Assembly: GCA_947494445.1 (NCBI GenBank)
Contig: CANLVD010000004.1
Location: 248,001-312,000 of the forward strand
Length of the DNA: 64,000 nt
Direction of reading: 5' to 3'
Origin: an uncultured Paracoccaceae bacterium
GTDB lineage: Bacteria; Pseudomonadota; Alphaproteobacteria; Rhodobacterales; Rhodobacteraceae
The stretch's first letter is position 1, and each line of letters opens with the position of its first letter. The notes beneath the pieces are model-generated. The model did not search any database. It saw nothing but the letters and a program-made list of their open reading frames with translations, and was not told the DNA's origin. The position numbers were made by a program, and so were the translations under genes. Positions 34,862 through 44,321 of this stretch are shown here, piece after piece.

Positions 34862-35569
34862 CTAGTCCAGTTCAAACGTGACGGAAACCCGAGCAGTCAG
34901 GCTAACCTCACCCTCGGCCACAGGCACACCAGCATCCATGCTCTCAGCGCGGGCCATCGCCATAGGCATCGGCGGGCGGGCCGAGCCGCTTTCCGAGATG
35001 CTCATGATCCGGCCAAGACCAATGCCTGCGGCCTCGGTGTAAAGCCTTGCCTTGCGCAACGCATCGGCCATGGCGGCCTTGCGGGCCTCATCGATCAGTG
35101 GCCCGGGCTCCTGAATGCCAAAGTTGATCCCGTTGATCTGGTTGATCCCAACCTTGGTCAGAGTGTCCAGAATGTCGCCCACCAGGCCCGTGTCCCGCAC
35201 CCGCACCGTGACCGAATTGCCGGCACGATACCCGGTCAGCCGGGGGGCTTTTCCATCGCGATAATGCTCATATTGCGGTTGCAGATAAAGATTGCTGGTC
35301 TGGATGTCGCGCGGCTCGATCCCGGTCTCGCCCAAAGCGCTGAACACATCGCGCATCTGCTGGGAATTGATCGCAATCGCACCCCGTGCCGTCTCGGCAG
35401 AACTCTGCACGCCCATCATCACTGAGGCCATATCCGGAGTGGCCTCAACCTGCCCCTCTCCGCTCAGCGTCATCAGGCGCGGGGCCTCTTCCTCTGCCAT
35501 TGCAGGGGCCGCAAGCGCCAAAAGCCCCACGGCCACTACTGCCCGCATCAGTCCCGGTCTCAGTTCCAT
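34862..35569 (-). CDS. SIMPL domain-containing protein
   Basis: This 235-residue exported protein has a signal peptide (residues 1 to about 25, LMRAVVAVGLLALAAPAMAE). The SIMPL (DUF541) core follows: LMTLSGEGQVEATPDMASVM, GVQSSAETARGAIAINSQQM, IQTSNLYLQPQYEHYRDGKA and ARKAAMADALRKARLYTEAAG. Relatives form oligomeric periplasmic or outer-membrane-associated rings of unclear function. It is divergent from the 781-residue protein gene, with 210 bp between. Confidence 0.88.
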   Translation of the reverse strand: MELRPGLMRAVVAVGLLALAAPAMAEEEAPRLMTLSGEGQVEATPDMASVMMGVQSSAETARGAIAINSQQMRDVFSALGETGIEPRDIQTSNLYLQPQYEHYRDGKAPRLTGYRAGNSVTVRVRDTGLVGDILDTLTKVGINQINGINFGIQEPGPLIDEARKAAMADALRKARLYTEAAGIGLGRIMSISESGSARPPMPMAMARAESMDAGVPVAEGEVSLTARVSVTFELD

Positions 35570-35779
35570 TTTCGATCCTCCCGTCTGCTCGACCTCGATC
35601 CTTGCACAGTATCAGGCGAAACTCGGCAGGTTTTTGCCGAAATATGCGCGTCTATCACCGTGACAAGGCCCGATCCTTTGCCATATAAGAATGGGCAACA
35701 GACCTTGCCAGCCCTTGCGGTCAAGGTCGATTTGCCAGGGATCATGACGCAGCGATGATCCGGCTCTGGACTGGACGAG

Positions 35780-38125
35780 ATGACAGAACCCGACCTGGGA
35801 CTAGATCTTTCCGGCGACAGCATCGCCCTCATGCGCCGCTCCGACCGAGGCGGTTGGGAAGATCTGGTGCGTCAGGATCTGCGGATCAGCACGCTGAACA
35901 CCTCGATGCAATCCCTGCGCGGCGTGGCCCAGCGGGTCGGATCAAGGTCCGGAAACGTCACGGTTCTGATCCCCAATGACGAGATCATGCTGGGCGATCC
36001 TTCCTACGCAAAGGGCGACACGGATTACATCCTCGACCAGAGCGCGCAATCCTCCGGCGTGGGGCATCACGCACAGGCCATGATTGCGTCCGCAACGCTG
36101 GATGAAACTCATAAGTTTGTCACCAGCTTCGGCTTCAAACCGATCCTGTACATGACCGGAAAGCCCGTGCCCGAGACCGGACGGCAGGCCGTGTTCCCGG
36201 CCACGGCACAGTCGCGGTTTGCCATCGCCGGACTTGGCTGGGCCGCAGCGGCCTTTATAGCGTTGGGTCTTGGCGCTGCCGGAATATTCGGCGCCACCCA
36301 GTTTCTGGGCGGTCAGGATACCCCGGATCCCCAAACCTTCACCTCGGCGCTGGCATGGCACCAGCCTGATGCACAGGACATCGATCTGAGGGACGCAGCC
36401 GCACCGGAAATGGCGGACCTGCCCTTGGCCCCTACTGTTGCCCTGACAGAGCTTGTGGCGGCAAATCGCAGCAATGATGCACTCTGGTCCGAACTGCCAT
36501 CGATCAACCCCATTCAGACGCGGCTGACTGCGTTGCCAGAAGATGCAGGCCGGGGGTTCGACGGACAGCCGCAACTTCCGTATCTCATGCCACCCGCGCG
36601 GCGTCTGTCTGGGGCTGCGCTGCCTTCCCCTGAACGTCCTGCCACGGATGCACCACTCCCGGTGATTGAGACGCCCTTGATGCTCGCGCTCTCCGACATC
36701 CGGCCTGCAAATGCGCCATTCAATGCCGCGCCCATTCCACTTCCCCGTGATCGAGGGTTGCGGCTGACCAGTCTGCTTCTGGAAGAAGACAGTTTTGCCC
36801 AGAACCCCGGCGAGCGGCTGGGTGCCGAAATACCGCAAGCCTTGCGCGGTCCGACCGATCAGATCCTGCGGGCCTCGATCTCGGATCCGTTTGTGGGCGA
36901 GGATCTTGCGGCACTTGAGGTTGATCTGGGCAGCAATCGGTCCCGGCAGGAGCAGGTAATCGCCAGATTTGCGACCAGCTCGGCCGCGTTCGACATTGAT
37001 TTTCTGGGACCGGAACTGACGCTGGACATTCAGGCCCTGCCCGAAGTGTCCCGGCCTGTTTTGGCCGACGGCCCGCTCTATGCGGCACTGGATCCCGACC
37101 AGATCGCGGATATCCCGATGATCGATCTGGCCATGCCGGTGTTTGAGCCGGCAGCTCCCGGTGCAACGGAAACACTGATCGCTTCAACCACCCGCGGCGA
37201 CATCCGACCTTCCGAGACCCAGACGCCATTCGCACCGGTTCCGGGTTCGGGTGCGAATATTCTGCCCGAAGAACCGCCCATCCGGGATGGAGCCCAGATC
37301 ACCACGCGGGAAGGGCAAGTACCGGAAGTCCGGATTGCTGCCCTGCGCACCGATGACATCCTGAGACCTGTGCCACGGCCCACGGCCTCGGCCATTCCTG
37401 CGGACGCGCCAGCCAAAACCCTTGTTCTGCCGGACGGAGACACGCCCACCACGGAAGATGCATCTCCGATTGTGGCACCTGACAGCGATGGCGAGGATGC
37501 AGGCCTTCGCATCATTGCCGCCCTGCCGGACGTGGTGCCGCCTGCGCGCGCCAATACCGACCTGCCAACCGATCCGATGCTTGTGGAAGAACAGGCCGCT
37601 GCTCTGGCTGCTGCTGTGGGCGAGGCTTTGCAGACCGCCACGGAAGAGGCATTCCTGCCCAGCGCGCGCGCCATCCAAAAGGCATCTCGCCCGCAAAAGC
37701 GGCCCACCACTTTGGCAAAGCCACAGCAGGTTCGCACCGCTGCAATTGATCCAGACCTTGCTCCATCCGCGCGCGCGATCCTGTCGATCACACCCCCCCG
37801 GGCGCGTCCCCGAGGTCTGCCTGATTTGAAGCCCGGCAAGACGATTGTCGTCAGTCCCAGCACAACCAGCCGCAAGCAATTGCCGACTGTCGCCTCTGTC
37901 CAGAAGGCCGCCACGATCGAAAATGCAATCCCCAAACGCGGCATGGCGCTGATCGGGGTGTATGGCACAAGCTCCAAACGTCAGGCGCTGGTGCGTCTGC
38001 GCTCCGGCAAATTCGTGAAGGTCGGCACTGGGGATACTGTTGGCGGCTTCAAGGTTTCAGCCATCTCATCCGATGCCATCCGCATGCGGCGCAACGGGCG
38101 CGACACGATCCTAGAACTGCCCTGA
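35780..38125 (+). CDS. Large single-pass membrane protein with PilP/GspC-like C-terminus
   Basis: This 781-residue protein has no family I can name. Residues 1 to about 130 form a soluble domain (LGLDLSGDSIALMRRSDRGG, VTVLIPNDEIMLG) that recalls the actin-like cytoplasmic part of GspL/PilM. One membrane helix is at about 146-172. A long Ala/Pro-rich linker follows, containing two related units (PSARAIQKASRPQKRP and PSARAILSITPPRARP). The last 60 residues (ALIGVYGTSSKRQALVRLRS, GKFVKVGTGDTVGGFKVSAI) match the HR/PilP pattern of GspC/PilP. No other secretion or pilus gene is nearby. Confidence 0.65.
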   Translation: MTEPDLGLDLSGDSIALMRRSDRGGWEDLVRQDLRISTLNTSMQSLRGVAQRVGSRSGNVTVLIPNDEIMLGDPSYAKGDTDYILDQSAQSSGVGHHAQAMIASATLDETHKFVTSFGFKPILYMTGKPVPETGRQAVFPATAQSRFAIAGLGWAAAAFIALGLGAAGIFGATQFLGGQDTPDPQTFTSALAWHQPDAQDIDLRDAAAPEMADLPLAPTVALTELVAANRSNDALWSELPSINPIQTRLTALPEDAGRGFDGQPQLPYLMPPARRLSGAALPSPERPATDAPLPVIETPLMLALSDIRPANAPFNAAPIPLPRDRGLRLTSLLLEEDSFAQNPGERLGAEIPQALRGPTDQILRASISDPFVGEDLAALEVDLGSNRSRQEQVIARFATSSAAFDIDFLGPELTLDIQALPEVSRPVLADGPLYAALDPDQIADIPMIDLAMPVFEPAAPGATETLIASTTRGDIRPSETQTPFAPVPGSGANILPEEPPIRDGAQITTREGQVPEVRIAALRTDDILRPVPRPTASAIPADAPAKTLVLPDGDTPTTEDASPIVAPDSDGEDAGLRIIAALPDVVPPARANTDLPTDPMLVEEQAAALAAAVGEALQTATEEAFLPSARAIQKASRPQKRPTTLAKPQQVRTAAIDPDLAPSARAILSITPPRARPRGLPDLKPGKTIVVSPSTTSRKQLPTVASVQKAATIENAIPKRGMALIGVYGTSSKRQALVRLRSGKFVKVGTGDTVGGFKVSAISSDAIRMRRNGRDTILELP

Positions 38126-39742
38126 CCGATCGGCCAGATAGGCCTCCCAGGCCTCCGGCGTATCAAGATCAATGACCGGGCCATCGCCTGCATCGGGCAC
38201 ATCCACCAGATAGTCGCCCGCCCCGCGCACAATCTCGCGCGCTCCCAGATCACCAGTCAGTTCGCACAAGGCCCCAAAAAACCGTTTACCGAACAGAACC
38301 GGCTGCCCCGGCACACCACCGGCTGTCACCGAACGGCAGATCAGGGCATTGGTCTTGGGGTCAAACGCTGCAATCAGCCGGTCAATCTGTGCCTCTTCAA
38401 TGTCAGGCATATCGGCAAAGGCGAGGATCACGGCATCATGAGAGTTTGCAGCCTCAAGAACACCTGCGCGCAGGGAAGCCGACATGCCCAGCGCCGCGTC
38501 TCTGGCAACCAGTGTCTGAACCTCCAGACCCTGCAAAACTTCCTCTCTGTCCCGGCCATCAGGCGGCAGCACAACAATCACGCTGTCGGCCGAACTTTTG
38601 ATCATGCGGTCCGCTGTCCGGCGCAAAAGAGGCACATCATCGATGGTTTCCATAAGTTTGTCGCGCCCACCCATCCGGCGCGACGCACCTGCGGCGAGCA
38701 GGATCACTGCAACCTTCGGCTTGCCCGCCTTCTCGGCCAATGCAAATGCGCGCGGCTGCGGTCGGGTCGGAATTTCTTTCAGAAGCCCGCCGATGCCCAT
38801 ATCGGCAATATCTTCCGAGGTCACAGGAATGCCACTCACCACGCGTTCCAGCACCCAATCCGCACCATTGAGCGCGGGCGAACGCGCACATCCCGGCAAA
38901 CCGATCACATCACGCTCTCCCAGTTTTCCCAAAAACAACAGGTTCCCGGGATCGACAGGCATCCCGAACCGTTCCATCCGGCCACCAGCGGCGACCAATC
39001 CAGCCGGGCATACGTCCCGTGCATCTGAAGTTGCCGATCCGCCAAGGATCAGCACCAGAGGAGCTGAAGAGCGTCTCAATGCATCCGCAACAGCCGCCTC
39101 TTCATGATCCACTGCGATCACCTGTCCAAGGGTCACACCCAGAGCGGTCAACCGTTTTGAGACCGCAGTCTCACCCTTGCGCATCAGTTTGTCACCCATC
39201 CCGGCCGTGCGGGTGAGAACCAGATCAGCGCGCTGGTGATGTCGTGCGTGTACTTTCACAACCTGGCCGTTCAGGCAGCCAAGGGCCCGCTCGACCGCAG
39301 TGTTCGGCACCGCGTAGGGAATGATCTTGATTGTGGCCAGCATGTCCCCTGCGCTGACCCGCTTGTGTTGGGCCAAAGTGGCCAGCGTGATTGCGGGGTC
39401 AACCGCGTTCAGCGCTCTGATCGCGTCGGCAGCGAGAACGAGCACCCCGTCGCGTGCCGCGATCAGATTGACCCGCCCGGTGAAGGGTGCCTCTAAGCGC
39501 AGACCCGCGATGTCCGGATCCGGGGCCAGTGCTGCGCCAATGCGCGCAGCGGCCTCATTTTCACTCAGATCATCCGGCTCGAAACTGGCGACAACAACCG
39601 TGTCAACATCATGGCTGCGCAGCATGTCCAGATCATCTGCAGACAGCAGCCTGCCCTTGCGCAATCGGTGCGATCCGAATTGAAGAGAATGCGCCAGCGT
39701 CGCCCCAAGGGCCTCCGCAACTGGCACCGGTCCGAATTTCAT
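38111..39742 (-). CDS. Molybdopterin-binding / MobA-like nucleotidyltransferase fusion
   Basis: This 543-residue protein combines two parts. Residues 1 to about 335 are MoeA/MoCF-like (MKFGPVPVAEALGATLAHSL, LILGGSATSDARDVCPAGLV for the molybdopterin loop). Residues 350-543 are a MobA/MocA-type nucleotidyltransferase (VAVILLAAGASRRMGGRDKL, FADMPDIEEAQIDRL, GVPGQPVLFGKRFF). It probably attaches CMP (or GMP) to molybdopterin for molybdenum hydroxylases. Its start overlaps the xdhC stop by 4 bp. Its 3' end overlaps the convergent 781-residue gene by 15 bp. Confidence 0.85.
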   Translation of the reverse strand: MKFGPVPVAEALGATLAHSLQFGSHRLRKGRLLSADDLDMLRSHDVDTVVVASFEPDDLSENEAAARIGAALAPDPDIAGLRLEAPFTGRVNLIAARDGVLVLAADAIRALNAVDPAITLATLAQHKRVSAGDMLATIKIIPYAVPNTAVERALGCLNGQVVKVHARHHQRADLVLTRTAGMGDKLMRKGETAVSKRLTALGVTLGQVIAVDHEEAAVADALRRSSAPLVLILGGSATSDARDVCPAGLVAAGGRMERFGMPVDPGNLLFLGKLGERDVIGLPGCARSPALNGADWVLERVVSGIPVTSEDIADMGIGGLLKEIPTRPQPRAFALAEKAGKPKVAVILLAAGASRRMGGRDKLMETIDDVPLLRRTADRMIKSSADSVIVVLPPDGRDREEVLQGLEVQTLVARDAALGMSASLRAGVLEAANSHDAVILAFADMPDIEEAQIDRLIAAFDPKTNALICRSVTAGGVPGQPVLFGKRFFGALCELTGDLGAREIVRGAGDYLVDVPDAGDGPVIDLDTPEAWEAYLADRSGQF

Positions 39743-40746
39743 GAGCCTGCCGTGATGACTGTGTGCTTGCGCAGCGTTTCGGTCATCTCCGCCAGAATGG
39801 ACACAGCAATCTCGGCAGGCGAACGCGCACCGATATCTGCCCCGACCGGACCATGAATTCGGGCGATCTGCCCATCCGGGAAACCGGCCTCCTGCAATCT
39901 GGCGACCCGCTTGGCGTGGGTCCGGGTCGAGCCCAGACATCCAAGATAGAACGGCTCGGCCTCAAGCGCTGTGCGAATGGCCGGATCGTCCAGTTTCGGG
40001 TCATGTGTCAGGGTGACAACGGCGGTGCGCGCATCAAGCCCGATGGCTGACAGGGCCGCATCAGGCCAGTCGTGAACCAGCTTTTGACCCGGAAACCTGA
40101 GGTCAGAGGCGAAAGCCTCCCGCGGATCGACCAGAGTGACATCATAGCCGGCAAGGCCCGCCATCACCGTCAAGGGTTGCGCAATATGAACCGCCCCCAC
40201 AATCACCAACCGCAGGGGCGGATTGTGAATGCCCAGATACCAGCCCTCCGCCAACTGACTTTTGTCACTGGCGAACCCTTCGGCGGCAACTGCCCCCAGT
40301 TCCGCATCATCTGTGCCAATCAACCGCCGCTCGAACCGGTCAAGATGAACCGCATAGGCCACCGGTTGCCGACGGGCCCGCGCTGCCACCAACCGCTCAA
40401 GCAGATCCACATCCGGTCCCTGGCCATGGTCCACAGGTTCAACCATCACACGGATCCGCCCACCGCAGGCCAACCCAACGGCAAATGCCTCATCGTCCGA
40501 GATACCGAACTCCAGCAGCTTCGGTGTTCCATCCTCAAGCGCGTCCAGAGCCTCGGCCACCACTGCCCCCTCGACACAACCGCCCGAGACAGATCCCATC
40601 ATCTCAGCCTCTGAAGAGATCACGAGCATCGATCCGACGGGTCGGGGCGCAGAGCCCCAAGTCTCGATCACATGGGCCAGCGCAACTTTCTTGCCAGCGC
40701 GCACCCAGTCCAGTGCCAGTTCCGGTATCGCGTCAAACTGATCCAT
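39739..40746 (-). CDS. xdhC: XdhC/CoxI family molybdenum cofactor insertion protein
   Basis: This 335-residue protein has an N-terminal XdhC/CoxI domain (THVIETWGSAPRPVGSMLVI in outline, MMGSVSGGCVEGAVVAEA) and a C-terminal Rossmann-like domain (PLRLVIVGAVHIAQPLTVMA, HDPKLDDPAIRTALEAEPFY, LGCLGSTRTHAKRVARLQEA). XdhC proteins bind and protect molybdenum cofactor and hand it to xanthine dehydrogenase-type or CO dehydrogenase-type enzymes. It is coupled to the nucleotidyltransferase by a 4-bp overlap. No such enzyme is encoded in this window. Confidence 0.93.
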   Translation of the reverse strand: MDQFDAIPELALDWVRAGKKVALAHVIETWGSAPRPVGSMLVISSEAEMMGSVSGGCVEGAVVAEALDALEDGTPKLLEFGISDDEAFAVGLACGGRIRVMVEPVDHGQGPDVDLLERLVAARARRQPVAYAVHLDRFERRLIGTDDAELGAVAAEGFASDKSQLAEGWYLGIHNPPLRLVIVGAVHIAQPLTVMAGLAGYDVTLVDPREAFASDLRFPGQKLVHDWPDAALSAIGLDARTAVVTLTHDPKLDDPAIRTALEAEPFYLGCLGSTRTHAKRVARLQEAGFPDGQIARIHGPVGADIGARSPAEIAVSILAEMTETLRKHTVITAGS

Positions 40747-40823
40747 GCCACCTCCCGACCTTTGACCTCAATCTAGGGACGGTCAGCCGGGAATTGAAGC
40801 CGGGAATTCAGATATGCCCGGTT

Positions 40824-40855
40824 CACTTCCTGGCAAAAATATCCCCGCCGGAGGC
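40824..40855 (-). repeat. Dispersed gene-end repeat, copy 2
   Basis: Same core as copy 1 with one C/T change (minus strand GCCTCCGGCGGGGATATTTT, then TGCCAGGAAGTG). It starts 18 bp after the HAD gene stop. A 6-bp hairpin (GCGCTG 40857-40862 with CAGCGC 40874-40879) overlaps the stop and precedes it in the transcript. Confidence 0.75.
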
Positions 40856-40872
40856 AGCGCTGCGGCACGGGA

Positions 40873-41748
40873 TCAGCGCAGATACCCGATGGTCGCCGTC
40901 GGGCTCAACTGGGCGCTGGTCAGAAAAGCTGTCAGTTTTTGCGGATCAGGCTGACCGTCTGCCATGCCTGTGGCTTCAGCTGCCAGACCACCTGCGATGA
41001 AAAGCGTGTCGAGCCCTTCCGCCATACCACCGGCGACATCCGTCATCACACCGTCGCCCACGCAAAGGATCCGGTCATCCGGCACCTGCGCCCCCCGCAG
41101 GGCAGTCAACCGGTCGGCGGCCATGCGGTAAATCGGTGGATGCGGTTTGCCGAAGTAGAAAGACTCACCACCTGCCTCGCTATAGGCTTTGGCGATGGCA
41201 CCGGCACAGAAAATCCGCTTCTCGCCCACGTCCACAACAATGTCAGGATTGGCACAAAGCAGCTTCAAACCCTTGTGTGCGCCCGTGCGGATGGTCAGAC
41301 GGTAATCATCGGGCGTCTCGGTCTGGTCATCGAATAGACCGGTGCAAATAATGCCTTCAGCGTCTTCAAGCGCCACCCGCTCCACATCAATGGGCGAGCC
41401 ATCCTCATTGAAGAAAAACGGCAGATCCCGCTCTGGGCCAAGGTGATAGACCTTTTTGCCGAACTCGCCAGCGGCCATTGCACCCTGTGCGGCATCACCG
41501 GACGAGGCGATGTCGTCATAGCAGTCTTTAGGCACGCCCATCCCTTCAAGCTGCCGGGCCACCTCACGTCTTGGCCGGGGAGAGTTCGTCACAAGGATCA
41601 CGGTTTTGCCTCCAGCACGAAACTGCTGCAATGCCGCGACTGCATCGGGAAACGGCGCCTTGCCATTGTGCAGACACCCCCAAAGATCACAGTACAGCGC
41701 ATCGTAACGGATGGATATCTCCTCCAGCGAGGTGATGATTTGAGACAT
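40873..41748 (-). CDS. HAD-superfamily hydrolase, subfamily IIA (TIGR01459-like)
   Basis: This 291-residue HAD-IIA phosphatase-type protein has motif I YDALYCDLWGCLHNG (the nucleophile D in DLWG), motif II VILVTNSPRP, the cap region and motif III/IV GKPHPPIYRMA and ILCVGDGVMTDVAGGMAEGL. The D-L-W-G-C-L-H signature marks the TIGR01459 group of alphaproteobacteria, of unknown substrate. The ATG at 41748 is chosen from this conserved start. It is divergent from coxD with 139 bp between, and its 3' end carries repeat copy 2. Confidence 0.9.
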   Translation of the reverse strand: MSQIITSLEEISIRYDALYCDLWGCLHNGKAPFPDAVAALQQFRAGGKTVILVTNSPRPRREVARQLEGMGVPKDCYDDIASSGDAAQGAMAAGEFGKKVYHLGPERDLPFFFNEDGSPIDVERVALEDAEGIICTGLFDDQTETPDDYRLTIRTGAHKGLKLLCANPDIVVDVGEKRIFCAGAIAKAYSEAGGESFYFGKPHPPIYRMAADRLTALRGAQVPDDRILCVGDGVMTDVAGGMAEGLDTLFIAGGLAAEATGMADGQPDPQKLTAFLTSAQLSPTATIGYLR

Positions 41749-41887
41749 TGCAACTGGCTCCCTGATGCGGTTTGCGCAACAGATAACCTTGATTTGGGTT
41801 CGGGACCAGATGCCAAGGTGGGGTTGATCTTTGCCTCTGCGCCCCATTTGATGCGCGAATGACTTCCCCGCCTTCAGGAGACACCCC

Positions 41888-42799
41888 TTGACCGAGCTGC
41901 CACAATCCATCGATGCGACCCAAAACCTGCTCAGCGAGGCAGGCTATGTCTGCGGACGGTCACTTGCCACGGTCGTGTTTCTGTCTCTCAAATTGGGCCG
42001 CCCCTTGTTTCTTGAAGGCGAAGCGGGCGTCGGCAAGACCGAGATCGCCAAAGCACTTTCCATGGCTCTGGGTCGCAAACTGATCCGTCTGCAATGCTAT
42101 GAGGGGCTGGATGCGGCGTCAGCGGTTTACGAATGGAACTTCGCTGCCCAGATGGTCGCCATACGCACAGCCGAAGCAACCGGCAGCGAGGACCGCAAGG
42201 CGCTCACGGAGGAACTCTTCTCGGATGAATACCTGGTGCGCCGGCCCTTGCTTGAGGCGATGAGCCCGCAAGACGGCGGTGCGCCCATTCTGCTGATCGA
42301 TGAGTTGGACCGAACTGATGAACCGTTTGAGGCATTCCTCCTCGAAGCGCTCAGCGATTTTCAGGTGACCATCCCCGAGATGGGCACGATCAAGGCGGCC
42401 GAGCCGCCCATCGTGATCTTGACCTCAAACCGCACGCGTGAAGTGCATGATGCCCTGAAACGCCGGTGCCTTTATCATTGGGTGGATTATCCGGATTTTG
42501 AGCGCGAGATGGAAATCATCCGCGCCCGCGCGCCCGAGGCCGCAGATACGCTCAGCCGCGAAGTTGTGGCCTTTGTCCAGAAACTGCGCTCGGAGGATCT
42601 GTTCAAGAAACCGGGTGTGGCCGAGACCATCGACTGGGCGAAATGTCTGGTTGCGCTCGACACCGTCCAACTCAGCCCGCAGGTGATTGCCGATACGCTG
42701 GGAGCGATCCTGAAATATCAGGATGACATCCAGAAGCTGCAAGGCTCCGAGGCCAAGCGCATTCTTGACGAAAGCAAGCTGGCGCTGGAACCGGTCTGA
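41888..42799 (+). CDS. coxD: CoxD-like MoxR AAA+ ATPase
   Basis: This 303-residue MoxR-type ATPase has Walker A GEAGVGKTEIAKAL, Walker B PILLIDELDRTDEPFEAFLL, sensor I ILTSNRTREVHDALKRRCLY and an arginine finger region. CoxD proteins help mature the CuMo centre of aerobic CO dehydrogenase or related enzymes, working with a VWA partner (CoxE). The start is a TTG with CAGGAGA upstream. It lies 13 bp before coxE and would be co-translated with it. Confidence 0.92.
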   Translation: MTELPQSIDATQNLLSEAGYVCGRSLATVVFLSLKLGRPLFLEGEAGVGKTEIAKALSMALGRKLIRLQCYEGLDAASAVYEWNFAAQMVAIRTAEATGSEDRKALTEELFSDEYLVRRPLLEAMSPQDGGAPILLIDELDRTDEPFEAFLLEALSDFQVTIPEMGTIKAAEPPIVILTSNRTREVHDALKRRCLYHWVDYPDFEREMEIIRARAPEAADTLSREVVAFVQKLRSEDLFKKPGVAETIDWAKCLVALDTVQLSPQVIADTLGAILKYQDDIQKLQGSEAKRILDESKLALEPV

Positions 42800-42812
42800 A
42801 CGGAGCGCGCCT

Positions 42813-44069
42813 GTGGCCACCTACGCCGATCTTCCCATTCCCGATGACGGCAAGCTGGCCGGGAACATCACGCATTTTGCACGCGCCTTGCGCAGTGCCG
42901 GCCTGCCTGTGGGGCCGGGCCGGGTGGTGGATGCCATCCGAGCGGTAGAAGCAGCAGGCTTTACCGAGAAACATGATTTCTACGCCACCTTGGAGGCCTG
43001 CTTCATCTCGCGCCCCGAGCATCGGGTCGTGTTTGCCCAGATCTTTCGGCTTTACTGGCGCGATCCGCAATTTCTGGAACACATGATGGGGCTTTTGACG
43101 CCAATGGTGCGTGGCGTGAACGAGGCCCCCAAGGCTCAGGCTGCCGAACGCCGCGCAGCTGAGGCCCTGCTTGATGGAGCCGAGACACCGGAACAGCCTC
43201 AAGCCGAAGAAGGCGGCGAGGAGATCGAGTTTGATGCAACGCTCACCTTCTCGGATCAGGAGAAGCTCAAGACTGCCGATTTCGAGCAGATGACATCGTC
43301 CGAACTGGCACAGGCCAAACGTGCCATTGCCCGGCTGGATCTGCCGGTCAAACCCATTGCCTCACGCCGCACAGCGCCAAATGCGCGCGGACAGATTGCT
43401 GATTGGCGCGGGACCATGCGCGGTGCGATGCGCTCCGGCGGCGATGTTGAACGGCTGGCGATGAAGGCCCGCCGCAACCGCTGGCCCAATCTGGTGGCGC
43501 TGTGTGACATCTCGGGTTCGATGTCGAATTACTCGCGTGTGTTGCTGCATTTTCTGCATGCTGCCGCCAATGCCAAGGGGGCTGGCTGGGCACAGGTGCA
43601 CAGTTTCACCTTCGGGACCCGGCTGACCAACATCACCCGGCATATGCGCCACCGGGATGTCGATGCGGCACTGGCTGCAGCCGGGACGGAGGCCAAGGAC
43701 TGGGAAGGCGGAACCCGGATTGGCGCGTGTCTGCGCGATTTCAACAGGGACTGGTCACGGCGGGTTCTGGGACAGGGTGCCGTGGTGATCCTGATCACCG
43801 ACGGCCTGGACCGTGATGATCCCGGTGATCTGGCCCGGGAGGCCGAGCGTCTGCAATTGAGCGCGCGAAAGCTGATCTGGTTGAACCCGCTTCTGCGCTG
43901 GGACGGGTTTGCGCCCAAGGCCCAAGGGGTCCGGGCATTGCTGCCGCATGTCGACAGTTTTCGCGCCGCCCACAACCTGCAATCGCTTGAAGCGTTGTCA
44001 GATGCGTTGAACAGGGCAGATGATCGCGGCGACCGGGATCGGCTTATGGCGATGATGCGGGACGGCTGA
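42813..44069 (+). CDS. coxE: CoxE-like VWA domain protein
   Basis: This 418-residue protein has an N-terminal region (LPIPDDGKLAGNITHFARAL, RSAGLPVGPGRVVDAIRAVE), an acidic middle, then a VWA domain with the MIDAS motif ALCDISGSMSNYSRVLLHFL, a Thr in GGTRIGACLRDFNRDW and ILITDGLDRDDPGDLAREAE. The start is a GTG with CGGAG upstream. CoxE is the partner of CoxD in metal-centre maturation. The two genes sit beside xdhC, which supports a molybdenum hydroxylase maturation role. Confidence 0.92.
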   Translation: MATYADLPIPDDGKLAGNITHFARALRSAGLPVGPGRVVDAIRAVEAAGFTEKHDFYATLEACFISRPEHRVVFAQIFRLYWRDPQFLEHMMGLLTPMVRGVNEAPKAQAAERRAAEALLDGAETPEQPQAEEGGEEIEFDATLTFSDQEKLKTADFEQMTSSELAQAKRAIARLDLPVKPIASRRTAPNARGQIADWRGTMRGAMRSGGDVERLAMKARRNRWPNLVALCDISGSMSNYSRVLLHFLHAAANAKGAGWAQVHSFTFGTRLTNITRHMRHRDVDAALAAAGTEAKDWEGGTRIGACLRDFNRDWSRRVLGQGAVVILITDGLDRDDPGDLAREAERLQLSARKLIWLNPLLRWDGFAPKAQGVRALLPHVDSFRAAHNLQSLEALSDALNRADDRGDRDRLMAMMRDG

Positions 44070-44096
44070 GGCTGGTTCGTGACGTAGTCGGTGGAT

Positions 44097-44127
44097 GCCT
44101 CCGGCGGGGATATTTTGCCAAGAAGTG
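44097..44127 (+). repeat. Dispersed gene-end repeat, copy 3
   Basis: Plus-strand orientation: GCCTCCGGCGGGGATATTTT then GCCAAGAAGTG. It begins 28 bp after the coxE stop. No clear hairpin is seen in front of it. The orientation relative to the gene is the same as in the other three copies. Confidence 0.75.
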
Positions 44128-44321
44128 TGGGGTGATTGAGTGCGTACTTTTGGGCTCATAAAACTTCCACGCAATAAAATCACCCAATTTTTAACATTCA
44201 CGTAATTTTATTGCGCAATGATCTTGCGTGAAGGCCGCGACTCGGCTATGTCTGCTGCATCGCACAACGCGACATTTGGAGTGTGGCCGTAAAGTTTTGG
44301 CCCTTGTCTGGGGAGACAAAC

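Noticed and set aside
36720-37977. Several long minus-strand frames over the 781-codon gene
   Set aside because: Low-complexity Ala/Pro/Arg shadows; the plus frame has a start, ribosome site, membrane helix and conserved end.
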